Origin: Haliea sp.
GTDB taxonomy: Bacteria > Pseudomonadota > Gammaproteobacteria > Pseudomonadales > Halieaceae
Direction: 5' to 3'
Assembly (NCBI GenBank): GCA_002862465.1
Contig: PKDD01000121.1
Coordinates: 1 to 64,000 of the forward strand
Length of the DNA: 64,000 nt
The notes beneath the pieces were generated by a model that was given only the letters and a program-made list of their open reading frames with translations, searched no databases and was not told the DNA's origin. Below, piece by piece: positions 38,396 to 47,981 of the stretch (positions within the stretch are counted from its first letter, which is position 1; the number at the start of each line of letters is the position of its first letter). Made by a program: the position numbers and the translations under genes.

Positions 38396-39865
38396 TTAAC
38401 TTACCGGATAATTTGGCGCTTCCTTGGTAATTGACACGTCGTGCACATGGCTCTCTGCGATACCGGCGCCGGTGATGCGCACAAATTCAGGCTCGGTGCG
38501 CATGGCTTCCATGGAAGCACTGCCGGTATAACCCATGGCAGAGCGCACCCCCCCCATTAATTGATGAATAATACTTGAGACCGGCCCCTTATAGGCAACA
38601 CGACCCTCGATACCCTCTGGAACGAGCTTTTCCGTACCTCTGCTGGTGTCCTGAAAGTAACGATCGGAGGAACCCTGTGTTTTGGACATCGCCGCCAAAG
38701 AACCCATTCCTCGATATGCCTTATAGGTTCTTCCCTGATAGAGCTCAACCTCTCCCGGCGCTTCTTCGGTACCGGCAAACATGCTACCCACCATGATTGA
38801 ATGCGCCCCGGCCACAATAGCCTTCGCAATGTCGCCCGAAAATCGGATACCGCCGTCTGCGATAACAGGAATATCTGTGTCTTTAAGCGCCTGACTTACG
38901 TTGGATATAGCAGTAATCTGGGGTACCCCAGTACCGGTCACAATACGCGTAGTACAAATGGAGCCAGGCCCAATGCCCACCTTCACGCCGTCCACGCCGG
39001 CTTCTGCCAAGGCTACTGCGGCAGCGGCAGTTGCGATATTACCACCGATCACCTGCACCGACGGAAAGCACTTCTTAATCATTTTGATTCTGTTAATGAC
39101 GTTGCGTGAATGTCCATGCGCCGTATCCACCACCAGCACATCAACTCCCGCGGCAACCAGCGCCTCTACCCGGTCATCAGTGTCCGCACTGGTGCCAATC
39201 GAAGCCCCCACACGGAGATGACCATAGGAATCTTTACACGCGTTGGGGAAGCTCTCAGCCTTGTCAAAATCCTTAACCGTGATCATGCCGCATAAATCAA
39301 ATGCATCGTTCACGACCAACACTTTTTCAATTCTGTGTCGATGCAGCAGTTCCTGCACTTCCGCCAGATCAGCAGCTTCCTTCACCGTCACTAGTTTATC
39401 CCGGGGCGTCATGATGGCGGAAACGAGCTTTTCTGGGTTAGATTCAAAGCGCACATCGCGACGCGTCACAATGCCCACCAGATCTTCGCCATTGAGCACG
39501 GGCACTCCGGATATGCCATGGGCGCCCGTTAGGGTAATCAGTTCAGTGATAGTTGCCCCTTGCTGAATGGTAATAGGGTCCTTTACGACACCACTTTCGA
39601 ACCTTTTGACCTTGCGCACCTGTTCCGCCTGCTCGGAGATTGTCATGCTTTTATGGATAATGCCCAGACCGCCTTCTTGAGCGAGAGCAATAGCAAGGCG
39701 AAACTCGGTAACCGTATCCATAGCGGCCGACACAAGAGGAATATTAAGACTGATGCCCCGCGTTAGCTGTGTGCACAGTGATACGTCACCAGCAACAACC
39801 TCAGAATAGCCAGGCACCAATAGAACATCGTCAAAAGTAAGGGCGTCCTGAGCAATACGTAGCAT
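38396..39865 (-). CDS. guaB: Inosine-5'-monophosphate dehydrogenase
   Basis: A 489-residue enzyme (E. coli 488) oxidising IMP to XMP. It begins [18 protein letters not shown], contains a CBS pair (about 95-205) and the active-site loop [15 protein letters not shown] with the catalytic Cys. The ATG at 39865 has GGAGAG upstream; the 20-codon upstream extension is unlikely. First gene of guaBA, divergent from xseA across about 165 bases. Confidence 0.98.
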   Translation of the reverse strand: MLRIAQDALTFDDVLLVPGYSEVVAGDVSLCTQLTRGISLNIPLVSAAMDTVTEFRLAIALAQEGGLGIIHKSMTISEQAEQVRKVKRFESGVVKDPITIQQGATITELITLTGAHGISGVPVLNGEDLVGIVTRRDVRFESNPEKLVSAIMTPRDKLVTVKEAADLAEVQELLHRHRIEKVLVVNDAFDLCGMITVKDFDKAESFPNACKDSYGHLRVGASIGTSADTDDRVEALVAAGVDVLVVDTAHGHSRNVINRIKMIKKCFPSVQVIGGNIATAAAAVALAEAGVDGVKVGIGPGSICTTRIVTGTGVPQITAISNVSQALKDTDIPVIADGGIRFSGDIAKAIVAGAHSIMVGSMFAGTEEAPGEVELYQGRTYKAYRGMGSLAAMSKTQGSSDRYFQDTSRGTEKLVPEGIEGRVAYKGPVSSIIHQLMGGVRSAMGYTGSASMEAMRTEPEFVRITGAGIAESHVHDVSITKEAPNYPVS

Positions 39866-40029
39866 AAGGGTAACTCTCCGGCTAGAGCGGTTAAACGGCA
39901 TCCTCAAGTATAAATACAAGTGCACTGCAGCACAATTACCGCAGCATCAGAAAGCAGGAGAATGCGCTTGAAAGCCGAATAAAGTACACTGCGGCATCGA
40001 AGAAAATATGAAGCTGAGCCCGCCGTCTA

Positions 40030-41391
40030 TTGAATACTCGCGTCACACCTGATAAATCACCTCCACTGCTATCTGTCAGCCAACTCAATAGGCAAGCCAA
40101 GTCTTTGCTGGAAAGCCACTTTGACTTCGTCTGGGTTGAGGGCGAGATCAGCAACTTCGCGGCCCCCTCCTCCGGGCATTGGTACTTTTCGCTTAAGGAT
40201 ACCAGCGCCCAGGTTCGCTGCGCGATGTTCAAAAATCGCAATCAGCGGTTGAAGTTTACGCCGTCAAATGGAGATGCGATCCGCCTACGGTGCCGTGTAT
40301 CACTTTATGAGGGCCGGGGAGAATTCCAGATAATTGCCGAACATTTGGAGCATGCTGGCGCCGGCGCACTGCAAGCCGCGTTCGAACAACTCAAGGCCAA
40401 ATTACTGGCAGAGGGCCTTTTTGAGTCAGCGCGCAAAAAGCCTGTGCCCGTATCCGTATCACATTTGGGTGTTATTACGTCCCCCACGGGCGCTGCTATT
40501 CACGACATACTGACCATTCTAAAGCGGCGTTTCCCCTCTATCGATGTGCACCTCTTCCCCGTGCCGGTGCAGGGCGAAGGTGCAGCAGCACTCATCGCGA
40601 GGGCCATTGACCGAGCGAATCAATGGCAAAGAGAAGGTAAAATAAAGCTTGATGCACTGATCGTCGGTCGCGGTGGAGGCTCCCTAGAAGATCTGTGGGC
40701 GTTCAATGAAGAAATAGTGGCTCGTGCCATTGCGGCCAGTGAATTACCTGTCGTCAGTGCCGTTGGGCACGAAGTCGACTTCAGTATTGCCGATATGGCC
40801 GCAGATCGTCGGGCCGCCACTCCGTCGGCGGCGGCAGAACTCTTGAGTCCTGATCAGCAAGAATGGAAACAACGCCTGCAAATTACAGAGGGCAATTTAG
40901 TCCGTGCGATCCAACGCAAGCTTGCCGCGGTAACAACTCATCTATCTCACTTAAATCAGCGCTTGAAGCATCCGGGGGCGCAGCTTCGCGAGCGGACACA
41001 GCGTCTCGATGAACTCGAGCAACGGTTGCTACTCGCCCAAAAAAACACGTTGCTGAGACATCGTGGTACGCTAGCACTGCTTGAGAATCGCCTGATGGCG
41101 GAGTCGCCACTCCCGAAACTAGAACAACTCCAACGTGACACCCTGCTGCAGCGTAAACAAATAGAGACTGCGATGCGGCAACGTTTACAGGATTGCACAA
41201 ACCAGCTGACTCATATGGCGCAGATGCTCGACTCCCTAAGTCCGCTTGGCACTCTGCAGCGCGGCTATGCTATCGTTACAGACGCGAGTGGCTCGGTGGT
41301 GCGAGAAGCCGGCAGAGTTTCAATTGGGGACGAGCTTGAGGCCAAGATGGCGAACGGGCAGTTAGGGCTAATAGTCAGCCGAGTTGATTGA
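40030..41391 (+). CDS. xseA: Exodeoxyribonuclease VII large subunit
   Basis: A 453-residue nuclease subunit for single-stranded DNA. An OB fold at the N-terminus (LSVSQLNRQAKSLLESHF, then VEGEISNFAAPSSGHWYFSLKD) is followed by the catalytic core (GVITSPTGAAIHDIL, VGRGGGSLEDLWAFNEE, SAVGHEVDFSIAD) and a coiled-coil C-terminus. The start is a TTG at 40030. Divergent guaB/xseA is common in Gammaproteobacteria. Confidence 0.96.
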   Translation: MNTRVTPDKSPPLLSVSQLNRQAKSLLESHFDFVWVEGEISNFAAPSSGHWYFSLKDTSAQVRCAMFKNRNQRLKFTPSNGDAIRLRCRVSLYEGRGEFQIIAEHLEHAGAGALQAAFEQLKAKLLAEGLFESARKKPVPVSVSHLGVITSPTGAAIHDILTILKRRFPSIDVHLFPVPVQGEGAAALIARAIDRANQWQREGKIKLDALIVGRGGGSLEDLWAFNEEIVARAIAASELPVVSAVGHEVDFSIADMAADRRAATPSAAAELLSPDQQEWKQRLQITEGNLVRAIQRKLAAVTTHLSHLNQRLKHPGAQLRERTQRLDELEQRLLLAQKNTLLRHRGTLALLENRLMAESPLPKLEQLQRDTLLQRKQIETAMRQRLQDCTNQLTHMAQMLDSLSPLGTLQRGYAIVTDASGSVVREAGRVSIGDELEAKMANGQLGLIVSRVD

Positions 41392-41540
41392 CATTAGAAG
41401 TCGCATCCCATTTTCGGCCAGTATCGGCAAAGCGGAAACTTCCCTACAGCCATCGCTACCCGGGTGAACCCCGCAAAAAACCCTGATATTCCAGTCGAAT
41501 TGGTATCGCCGCAACCCGAGCAGGGCTCAGCCAAGGATAC

Positions 41541-42188
41541 CTAATATTTTGCCGGCAAGCGGGAGTTAATAATAATGTGCCGCCCCTCAAACCGTATGTA
41601 CTCACCAATAGTAAGATCCTTAAGGATTCTGGCCACCATCTCTCGTGAAGCACCTACACGGTCGGCAATATCCTGCTGCGTCAGTTTCTCGGGTATGTAG
41701 AGCGAACCGTCACCGCGCTCTTCAGACAGGTCCATCAAGACATTAGCCACACGACCATAAACATCCTGCAGGGCAAGACTTTTTACATCGGCAGTTAGTT
41801 TACGCACACGCTGCGCAAGATTGCGCACCAACTGGCGGCCAATATTCGGATGGTTATCCAACACCCGATTAAAGTCTTCCTTGTAAATAATGCAAAAACT
41901 GGACTTTTCCACCGTGCGAACAGACGCAGAACGGGTGGAGTCATCAAGCAGCGCCAATTCACCAAAATAATCTCCCGCGGCCTGGGTGTTCATGATGAAC
42001 TCTTTACCGTTCTTGTCGCTGCAGTAAACCTTAACCTTGCCGCTTTCAATCACAAACAGCGAATCCGCCGGATCATTCTCATGAATAACCACCGTATTTT
42101 TTGGAAATGACCGGCTTGTACTACTAGCGACCAAAGCATTCAGTTCCTCCGCCGCCAGGCCCCGAAATATTTCAACTTGCTGCAACAT
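41541..42188 (-). CDS. CRP/FNR-family regulator with CRP-like ligand and DNA motifs
   Basis: A 215-residue regulator. The cyclic-nucleotide pocket matches CRP: Gly76-Glu77-Leu78 (FGELALLDD) and Arg86-Ser87 (TRSASV), which hold the ribose and phosphate, with Thr132 on the dimer helix near the position that contacts the base. The recognition helix is SREMVARIL (181-189), with Arg182, Glu183 and Arg187 as in CRP's RETVGR, so TGTGA-type half-sites are expected. No FNR-type cysteines. The nearest gene, divergent across 271 bases, encodes a nucleotide cyclase. I did not find a clear CRP palindrome in that gap. Confidence 0.88.
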   Translation of the reverse strand: MLQQVEIFRGLAAEELNALVASSTSRSFPKNTVVIHENDPADSLFVIESGKVKVYCSDKNGKEFIMNTQAAGDYFGELALLDDSTRSASVRTVEKSSFCIIYKEDFNRVLDNHPNIGRQLVRNLAQRVRKLTADVKSLALQDVYGRVANVLMDLSEERGDGSLYIPEKLTQQDIADRVGASREMVARILKDLTIGEYIRFEGRHIIINSRLPAKY

Positions 42189-42459
42189 TTAGTACACCCG
42201 ATCTCGATTCTTAGTGCAGTAGATAGTACCTCAAAGTTTTAGAAAAACGCACCCTTGAGAGCAAAATTGGCACACCCCTTTTGCAATGAGGCCCAATTTC
42301 ACTCTTCTGCAGCTTCCAACTGCTCGTTATGGCGCACTTCAGGCAAAAATTTCAGGGATAAGTACAGTGTGCGTTTCCCGCCATATTGTTACACTCTAGA
42401 CACCTAGAATCTATGGAACTGTGGCCCTGCATGCGCAGAATCGCCCAGCACACTAATCC

Positions 42460-43902
42460 ATGACCATCAGCACCCGTTCAAGCCCAGAATGGATAGACCA
42501 GATGCGACACGACTTAGAGGTGTTGCGGCTGGAGTTTTCCGTCCAACAGCATAACCTAGGAGAGCTGACCCTGGGCGATTTCAGCCATATTTTCGACGCC
42601 GCCAGCCGCCTTGAACACATCCTGAATACGGCAGAACTCGCCACCCACAGCCACGACCTAATGAATGTACTGACGGCGCTGCGCGGCTACGCCGAAATGT
42701 TACGTGAAGATATCGGTGCATCTTACGCAAATCTCGATGCCATACTTGCATCACTGTTGGAGTCCGTGCGCGCTGCGCACAACGGCAACATCGTGCAGCC
42801 CAACAATCAGAGTCGAGACATTCAATCAGATCCAGGGTTTATTTTAGCGGTCGATGATCGCCAGGAAAATCGGGAGCTGGTTGCGAGAAATCTGTCTCGC
42901 ATTGGGCACATCGTTATTACCGCAGCCAGCGGCGAAGAGGCACTCCGTGCGCTAGAGCAGAGTGATGTCGACGTCGTTCTACTGGATTTAATAATGCCGG
43001 GCATGAGCGGCCATGAGGTCCTGCGCCGCATCAAGGAGCACCCCGAGTGGAGAGCGACTCCGGTTATTGTAATCTCGGGAAGCCAAGATATGGACGGCAT
43101 CATCGAGTGTATTGAGGCCGGAGCCGACGACTATTTGTTCAAGCCATTTAATCCCGTCCTACTGCAGGCTCGAATCAAAGCGGGAATAGAGCGCAAGCGT
43201 TGGCATGACAAGGAGCAGCAATATCGCTTGCAATTAGAGCGCAATGAGAAGTTTATCAGGGCAACTTTTGGGCGCTATCTTTCCGATGAGATCGTCACTG
43301 ACATCTTGGAACGTCCAGAAGGGTTAGAACTGGGAGGGGATCTACGCAGGGTCAGCATCATGTTATCTGATATCCGAGGCTTCACTTCCCTCAGTGAAAA
43401 CTTGGCGCCAGCTCAAGTTGTCTCGATGCTGAATCGATATCTAGGGCGGATGACCGACATTATTATGGCCCATAATGGCACCATCGACGAGTTTATTGGC
43501 GATGCCATTTTAGCTGTTTTTGGCGCGCCCCATTACGGAGACGATGATGCGGACCGTGCCGTCAACTGTGCCCTTGCGATGCAGGCTGCCATGGAAGATA
43601 TTAATGCACTCAACGAGGCAGAAGGGTTTCCCGCCATCACCACTGGTATCGCCATCAATACCGGCGATGTCATTGCCGGCAATATCGGCTCAGAAAGACG
43701 CAGCAAGTATGGTTTTGTAGGCCACCCAATGAACGTCACCTCTCGTATTGAAGATGTTACCGCTGGCGGTGAAATACTGATTTCAGAAAGTACGCTGCAA
43801 AGCCTCGAAGGCCGCTATATAGTGGGTCGCAGTGAGCGGATCAATGTTAGGGGCATAGACGAAACCATTCTGGTACATCACATCGCCGGAGAAAAAACAT
43901 GA
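42460..43902 (+). CDS. Response regulator fused to class III nucleotide cyclase
   Basis: A 480-residue cytoplasmic signalling protein in three parts. Residues 1-110 are helical and include SHDLMNVLTALRGYAEML, which resembles the H-box of histidine kinases (His65) without an ATPase domain. A receiver domain (about 126-245) follows, with acidic Asp132/Asp133, phospho-acceptor Asp176 (LLDLIMPG) and Lys228. After a short coiled linker comes the class III cyclase (about 295-480): metal Asp304 (LSDIRGFT) and Asp348 (FIGDAI), and transition-state Asn425 and Arg429. The usual adenine-selecting Lys is Glu344 (IDEFIGD). It overlaps the next gene by four bases and is divergent from the CRP-like gene. 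Confidence 0.88.
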   Translation: MTISTRSSPEWIDQMRHDLEVLRLEFSVQQHNLGELTLGDFSHIFDAASRLEHILNTAELATHSHDLMNVLTALRGYAEMLREDIGASYANLDAILASLLESVRAAHNGNIVQPNNQSRDIQSDPGFILAVDDRQENRELVARNLSRIGHIVITAASGEEALRALEQSDVDVVLLDLIMPGMSGHEVLRRIKEHPEWRATPVIVISGSQDMDGIIECIEAGADDYLFKPFNPVLLQARIKAGIERKRWHDKEQQYRLQLERNEKFIRATFGRYLSDEIVTDILERPEGLELGGDLRRVSIMLSDIRGFTSLSENLAPAQVVSMLNRYLGRMTDIIMAHNGTIDEFIGDAILAVFGAPHYGDDDADRAVNCALAMQAAMEDINALNEAEGFPAITTGIAINTGDVIAGNIGSERRSKYGFVGHPMNVTSRIEDVTAGGEILISESTLQSLEGRYIVGRSERINVRGIDETILVHHIAGEKT

Positions 43903-44273
43903 CAGCGAGCCAGCGTATTCTGCTCGTGGAAGACAATGAACTCAATCGCAATATGATGGTGCGACGACTGAATCGTGCTGGATTGGACGTTATCACCGCC
44001 GTTAATGGGCAGCAGGCTCTGGATATCATGCACGTGGAGCAACCCAGTATCGTCTTAATGGATATGAACCTACCTGTCTTAGATGGTTGGGCCGCCAGTC
44101 GCAGGGCAAAAAGTGACAAAAGCATCCAAGACATTCCTATTATTGCCCTTACCGCGCACGCTACAGAAGCCCATAAAGTCTACGCTATGGAAGCGGGTTG
44201 TGATGACTACGCCACTAAACCGGTCGATTTTCCGAGTTTACTCACCAAGATACGGGAACTCACTCGCGCATGA
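43899..44273 (+). CDS. Single-domain response regulator (CheY-like)
   Basis: A 124-residue stand-alone receiver. Acidic pair Glu11/Asp12, phospho-acceptor Asp55 (IVLMDMNLP), Thr85 (ALTAHA) and Lys107 (ATKPVDF) are complete. Start and stop overlap both neighbours by four bases (ATGA), so cyclase, receiver and kinase form one operon. It probably relays or drains phosphate between the kinase and the cyclase's receiver. Confidence 0.94.
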   Translation: MTASQRILLVEDNELNRNMMVRRLNRAGLDVITAVNGQQALDIMHVEQPSIVLMDMNLPVLDGWAASRRAKSDKSIQDIPIIALTAHATEAHKVYAMEAGCDDYATKPVDFPSLLTKIRELTRA

Positions 44274-45799
44274 GCCTACGTCGCCAACTGACGCTCTCTT
44301 TGGTCATTATACTCGTGCTTTTTGCAGCGAATGTGGGAACGCACTTCTGGGGCAGCTACGCGCGAAATGAAAGCATGCTTGCCTATCGAAACTCGGTTTC
44401 CGCGGCTCAGCTGTCAACAGAAATAGAGCAGCTACTAGAAGATCAGAGACAACAAATACTCATACTGGCGGCATTACGCGACACTACCGAAGAGCAGTTG
44501 GGAGATGCAGAGTTGCAGCGGGCTGAGGACGCACTCGTTGTGATTAATCAAAAAATTCAAAAGCTCGGCGAGTTGAGCCGCGGAGTGACTGAACTAGACT
44601 ATGACTTGCTGTGGCAAAGTAGCAGCAAGCTACTCAAGCGCTGGCTGAAGTTTTACCGCAGCTACAACGACCCAACATTCAAGATGAACATGAATGACCC
44701 TCTGCCCTTTCTGCAGGCTAGTGCGCGCCTCAGCGAGTTAGAGCGGCGGCAAGAATTCATAGCAGCTCAGCGCTCTGACATTATTGATCGGACTATTGAT
44801 CTGACTGACCGTATTACTGTAATCGGCTTTTTCTCTTCCATATTCCTCACCGCAACTCTGGGTTATTTTTTACTGAGTTATACCAATACATCATTAAAGC
44901 GGTTAAAAAAAGGCACGGAACGCTTTGGAAGTGGCGACCTCAACTATCGTATTGACAACATTGACGACACCGGCGAACTAGGCGATCTGGCAGATGCATT
45001 CAATGACATGTCAGACAAATTGCGCAACGCTATTTATGATGTGCGCAAGGCTAAAGATTCTGCCGACGAGGCCAACGCAGCCAAGAGTATGTTCCTGGCC
45101 AACGTCAGTCACGAACTGCGTACACCGTTAAATGCCATTATTGGCTACAGCGAACTGCTGCATGATGAGATGGGTGACAAAAGTGATATAAATCGGCCAC
45201 AGTTTCAGCAGGACTTGGGCACTATTATTCAATCCGGCCGGCAACTGCTCACTCTCATTGATGACATTCTAGACCTGTCAAAAGTTGAGACCGGCAAGAT
45301 GTCCCTACACTGTGAGACATTCAACCCTACGGTAGTCATCAAACAGGCGTGTGAAGTTTTGGCGCCGCTGTTGACAAACAACCATAATGAGCTGCTAATC
45401 AGCGACCTGAAAGAATTGCCCGCGCTTTACAACGATGCCGCAAAATTTAGGCAAGTTTTTACTAATCTGCTGAGCAATGCCAACAAGTTCACCCAACATG
45501 GACATATTAGAGTCAGCGCGCAGGAAGTTCCGGAGCAACCAGGGTGGATAACATTCTCTGTGGAGGACACTGGGATAGGCATTTCCAGTGACCAAATGTC
45601 TTACGTGTTCGACGCTTTCGCTCAAGCCGAGCCGTCTACGAGTGCAAACTATGGCGGCACGGGACTGGGACTGGCCATCTCGCGTGACTTTTGCAAGTTA
45701 ATGGGAGGAAGCATAACGGTAAAAAGCGAAATTGGCGTTGGGTCGACTTTTACAGTTCTAATCCCTACTGACCCAAAATCAACTCACGCAGCCGCTTAA
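44270..45799 (+). CDS. Membrane sensor histidine kinase
   Basis: A 509-residue kinase. Transmembrane helices at about 7-24 and 183-203 enclose a mostly helical extracytoplasmic sensor of about 155 residues. A HAMP segment (about 204-258), a HisKA domain with His281 (SHELRTPLNAIIGYSELL) and an HATPase domain with N-, G1- and G2-type boxes (NLLSNANKF, DTGIGISSD, GGTGLGLAIS) follow. No own receiver is attached; the two preceding genes supply receivers. Its 3' end overlaps the convergent lipoprotein gene by 35 bases. Confidence 0.93.
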   Translation: MSLRRQLTLSLVIILVLFAANVGTHFWGSYARNESMLAYRNSVSAAQLSTEIEQLLEDQRQQILILAALRDTTEEQLGDAELQRAEDALVVINQKIQKLGELSRGVTELDYDLLWQSSSKLLKRWLKFYRSYNDPTFKMNMNDPLPFLQASARLSELERRQEFIAAQRSDIIDRTIDLTDRITVIGFFSSIFLTATLGYFLLSYTNTSLKRLKKGTERFGSGDLNYRIDNIDDTGELGDLADAFNDMSDKLRNAIYDVRKAKDSADEANAAKSMFLANVSHELRTPLNAIIGYSELLHDEMGDKSDINRPQFQQDLGTIIQSGRQLLTLIDDILDLSKVETGKMSLHCETFNPTVVIKQACEVLAPLLTNNHNELLISDLKELPALYNDAAKFRQVFTNLLSNANKFTQHGHIRVSAQEVPEQPGWITFSVEDTGIGISSDQMSYVFDAFAQAEPSTSANYGGTGLGLAISRDFCKLMGGSITVKSEIGVGSTFTVLIPTDPKSTHAAA

Positions 45800-46343
45800 G
45801 AGCTTCCTCACGTTTTTCCAGACTCTCACTGAGATCATCCTTTTCATTTTGAAGTTCGTCAATATAATCATGTAGTTGCACCAACAAAGCCAACGTTGTG
45901 CTCAAGACCAAAACTTGCTGGTTTAATTCAATGCCCTCAGGCACACGCCTCATTAGGCGACGATAGTCTTCCGCCGCAGCTCTCCAGTTATAGTATGGGC
46001 TATCAGGCAACATTTTTTCATACGCAATAGCGATGCCCGCTTCCCAGTCTGCCCCCGGCGATGACTCTAGGCGCTGATAACGCCTGAAATATTTCACTGC
46101 CTCAACATTATCGCCCAACACCATTGCACCAAATCCTTTCTCCAGATAGGTATAGTCTGCGCCTGCATCTCGTTCGTTGGCACACAGTGCTAGGGTTTGA
46201 TCTGTCAGATTGAGGGTGATTTCGTTACCCGTTTTAGAGCCTGGAACTTGCGACGTCTCGACTGCGGGAGACCCAGATACACACGCCTGAACCAACAAAA
46301 CCATGACAGCCAATGAAAACAAGGGGGCGCGGATCAATAACAA
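45765..46343 (-). CDS. QseG-like lipoprotein with C-terminal coiled coil
   Basis: A 192-residue predicted lipoprotein. With a TTG start at 46343, preceded by GAGGA at about 7 bases, the signal peptide is 20 residues and ends in the lipobox VQAC. A TPR-like region (YTYLEKGFGAMVLGDNVEAVKYF) is followed by a long heptad-rich tail ending SLEKREEALKRLRELILG. It resembles the QseG/YfhG lipoproteins that sit beside sensor kinases. It is convergent with the histidine kinase and overlaps it by 35 bases. A farther upstream TTG (46391) would add 16 residues and spoil the signal peptide. Function unproven. Confidence 0.65.
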   Translation of the reverse strand: MLLIRAPLFSLAVMVLLVQACVSGSPAVETSQVPGSKTGNEITLNLTDQTLALCANERDAGADYTYLEKGFGAMVLGDNVEAVKYFRRYQRLESSPGADWEAGIAIAYEKMLPDSPYYNWRAAAEDYRRLMRRVPEGIELNQQVLVLSTTLALLVQLHDYIDELQNEKDDLSESLEKREEALKRLRELILGQ

Positions 46344-46464
46344 AATGATGTCCTCAAGGTAAACTAACTCTGCCGAGTGTAGCGCATTCAAAATCCCCCT
46401 GACAGTTCAATCGACAGCCTTGTGAAAGAACGCAATAATAATGGGGATCACATAACAACCGCTG

Positions 46465-47973
46465 TCATTCAGGTCGCATATGAGGGAACAATAATACATC
46501 TCTAATAGACGCAGAGTCAGTGAGCAACATCACTAAACGATCAATACCAATCCCCTCACCCGCGGTGGGTGGCAGCCCATACTCCAGAGCACGGATATAA
46601 TCCTGATCAAAATGCATCGCTTCTTCGTCTCCACTGTCCTTTTGCGCCACCTGAGACAAGAACCGCTCGGCCTGATCCTCCGCATCATTGAGTTCAGAGA
46701 ATCCATTAGCGAGTTCACGTCCCCCTACAAAAAACTCAAATCGATCAGTCACAAAGGGATCGGCGTCACTACGCCGGGCCAGCGGCGAGACTTCTGTAGG
46801 ATAGGCAGTAATAAAAGTTGGCTGATCCAGCAAATGCTCCACTGTTTTTTCAAATATCTCTATTTGAACTTTACCCAACCCCCAACTCTCCTTAAGTTCG
46901 ATGCCCAGGCCCTGCGCGATAAGTCCTGCGGCCGATATATCAGACAGCTGTTGAGCACTGATGTCAGCGTTATGCTGCAAAATAGCGTCAAACACTGTAA
47001 TACGATTAAAGGGTCTGGAAAAATCGTATGTGCCTCCCTGACTATACACCGTAGTGCTACCTAACACTGTTTCAGCAAGCTTGCGCAGCATATCCTCAGT
47101 CAGGTTCATCGCATCCTCATAATCGGCATAAGCCCAGTAGAATTCCAGCATAGTGAACTCGGGGTTGTGACGTGTCGAAAGGCCTTCATTACGAAAACTT
47201 CGATTAACTTCGAAGACACGCTCGAAACCACCGACCACTAAGCGCTTCAAATAAAGCTCTGGCGCAATTCTCAGATACATCTCCATATCAAGCGCATTAT
47301 GGCGCGTGATAAACGGCTTCGCCGCTGCTCCCCCAGGGATAACATGCATCATCGGCGTCTCAACTTCCATAAAATCAAGATCGCTCATGTAATCACGAAT
47401 AAATGCGATAATTTTAGAGCGCGTCCGAAATATCTGACGTGACTCAGGATTCACTATCAAATCCACATAGCGCTGCCGATAACGCAACTCCTGATCAGCC
47501 AGCCCGTGATATTTATCCGGCAGGGGACGCAGAGCTTTGGTCAAAAGCCGCGCCTCCTCCATGTTGATATAGAGATCGCCTTTACCCGATTTGTGCAGTG
47601 GGCCAGTAGCGCCCACGATATCACCTAGATCCCAGCTTTTGATTTGCGTCAACGAACTCTCGCTAAGCCCTTTGCGATTGACATACAGTTGTATCTGGTC
47701 AGTGCCATCCTGAAGCAACAGAAATGAGCCTCGATTACGAATTAAACGGCCTGCGACGGAGTAAATTCGATTGGCCTGTTCCAACTCCTCTTTCGAGCAG
47801 TCTGAAAATTCAGCTAGCAGCTTATCCGCCATTACGGATCGCCTGAAATCGTTAGGAAACGGGTTACCCTGATCTCTCAGCGCTGCCAGTTTGCCGCGAC
47901 GTTCAACTATTAGTTTATTCTCCTCACGCGCATCCTCCGTTCCTTGTCCAGACGCCTGTTTCTGCTCATTCAT
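46465..47973 (-). CDS. lysS: Lysyl-tRNA synthetase (class II)
   Basis: A 502-residue synthetase with an N-terminal OB-fold anticodon domain ([20 protein letters not shown]) and a class II core: motif 2 [20 protein letters not shown] and motif 3 [13 protein letters not shown]. It follows prfB. The ATG at 47973 gives the usual length; a GTG at 47985 would overlap the prfB stop (GTGA). The prfB-lysS order is conserved in Gammaproteobacteria. Confidence 0.97.
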   Translation of the reverse strand: MNEQKQASGQGTEDAREENKLIVERRGKLAALRDQGNPFPNDFRRSVMADKLLAEFSDCSKEELEQANRIYSVAGRLIRNRGSFLLLQDGTDQIQLYVNRKGLSESSLTQIKSWDLGDIVGATGPLHKSGKGDLYINMEEARLLTKALRPLPDKYHGLADQELRYRQRYVDLIVNPESRQIFRTRSKIIAFIRDYMSDLDFMEVETPMMHVIPGGAAAKPFITRHNALDMEMYLRIAPELYLKRLVVGGFERVFEVNRSFRNEGLSTRHNPEFTMLEFYWAYADYEDAMNLTEDMLRKLAETVLGSTTVYSQGGTYDFSRPFNRITVFDAILQHNADISAQQLSDISAAGLIAQGLGIELKESWGLGKVQIEIFEKTVEHLLDQPTFITAYPTEVSPLARRSDADPFVTDRFEFFVGGRELANGFSELNDAEDQAERFLSQVAQKDSGDEEAMHFDQDYIRALEYGLPPTAGEGIGIDRLVMLLTDSASIRDVLLFPHMRPE

Positions 47974-47981
47974 AATACTTC

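Noticed and set aside
40883-41200. 105-codon open frame opposite xseA
   Set aside because: Shadow of the xseA coiled-coil region; no start signal or motif.
42189-42459. CRP operator between the CRP-like gene and the cyclase
   Set aside because: I looked for TGTGA-N6-TCACA or FNR-type palindromes and found none convincing; only loose half-sites.
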